Below, piece by piece: positions 63,741-64,000 of a stretch of 64,000 nucleotides of DNA (position 1 is its first letter; each line of letters opens with the position of its first letter). This stretch comes from Choricystis sp. odSpoLacu1 (taxonomy: Eukaryota > Chlorophyta > Trebouxiophyceae), in assembly GCA_958009055.1 (NCBI GenBank), contig OY253661.1:611009-675008 (forward strand), given 5' to 3'. Made by a program: the position numbers and the translations under genes. The notes below the pieces were generated by a model. That model was not told the origin of the DNA and ran no database searches. It saw nothing but the letters and a program-made list of their open reading frames with translations.

Positions 63741-64000
63741 GGGTTAGGGTTAGGGTTAGGGTTAGGGTTAGGGTTAGGGTTAGGGTTAGGGTTAGGGTTA
63801 GGGTTAGGGTTAGGGTTAGGGTTAGGGTTAGGGTTAGGGTTAGGGTTAGGGTTAGGGTTAGGGTTAGGGTTAGGGTTAGGGTTAGGGTTAGGGTTAGGGT
63901 TAGGGTTAGGGTTAGGGTTAGGGTTAGGGTTAGGGTTAGGGTTAGGGTTAGGGTTAGGGTTAGGGTTAGGGTTAGGGTTAGGGTTAGGGTTAGGGTTAGG
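63741..64000 (+). repeat. Terminal telomere (GGGTTA)n
   Basis: 260 bp, about 43 perfect copies of the TTAGGG-class repeat, G-rich strand running 5' to 3' toward the right edge, as at a chromosome end. The array leaves the window, so the true length is unknown. Confidence 0.99.

Overview
The window is the end of a nuclear chromosome from a compact, very GC-rich eukaryote (roughly two thirds G+C by eye, not counted). Bases 1-63313 carry 33 protein genes on both strands. Bases 63441-64000 are telomere-type repeat running off the right end, so the right edge is a chromosome tip. Most genes have one to four short GT-AG introns. Donors are mostly GTGAGT or GTGCGT, and acceptors mostly follow a C/T/A-rich tract ending CACAG or CCCAG.

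The gene set points to the green lineage with a plastid: plant-type AHP phosphotransfer protein, CBP60-like protein, PPR protein, class II DAHP synthase, HMA1-type metal ATPase, triose-phosphate translocator, plant-cytosolic-type pyruvate kinase, plant-type His-tRNA synthetase with a long N-terminal region, plastid phosphoglucomutase and CtpA protease. Compactness plus GC content suggests a unicellular green alga (prasinophyte or related picoalga). This is an inference; no rRNA or marker gene settles the species. The terminal telomere unit is GGGTTA, not the TTTAGGG common in plants.

Layout: 1-5.7 kb, gene fragment, HPt protein, CBP60-like, RPN8. 5.7-7.5 kb, gene-free G/T-rich island. 7.5-16 kb, minus-strand block of PPR-SMR-cyclin-like protein, EFR3-like and an unknown Ala-rich protein. 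16-21.4 kb, RAD23, an RRM protein, GID8. 21.7-28 kb, DAHP synthase, DMAC1-like, TMA7, HYPK, HMA1. 28-33 kb, TPT, a zinc-finger nucleolar candidate, CMS1, a GT92 glycosyltransferase. 33.6-42.7 kb, HisRS, G3BP-like, pyruvate kinase, an unknown plastid protein. 43-51 kb, calnexin, phosphoglucomutase, NDUFS4, DCAF11/LEC14B. 51-58 kb, CCA/poly(A) polymerase-like, PEX3, SAP30-like, RRP7. 58-63.3 kb, CtpA and an ABC1 kinase, then the telomere.

Many genes are divergent pairs sharing 75-380 bp. Some pairs join related functions (TMA7/HYPK at the ribosome; a nucleolar candidate with CMS1). There is no operon, virus or transposon in the window. The points most worth checking are an in-frame TGA in the pyruvate kinase gene, a possible dicistronic TMA7-DMAC1 unit with an 11-bp gap, a PPR-SMR-cyclin-like three-domain protein, a telomere built of three pure variant blocks in series, and a recurrent G/purine-to-C/pyrimidine polarity in introns.
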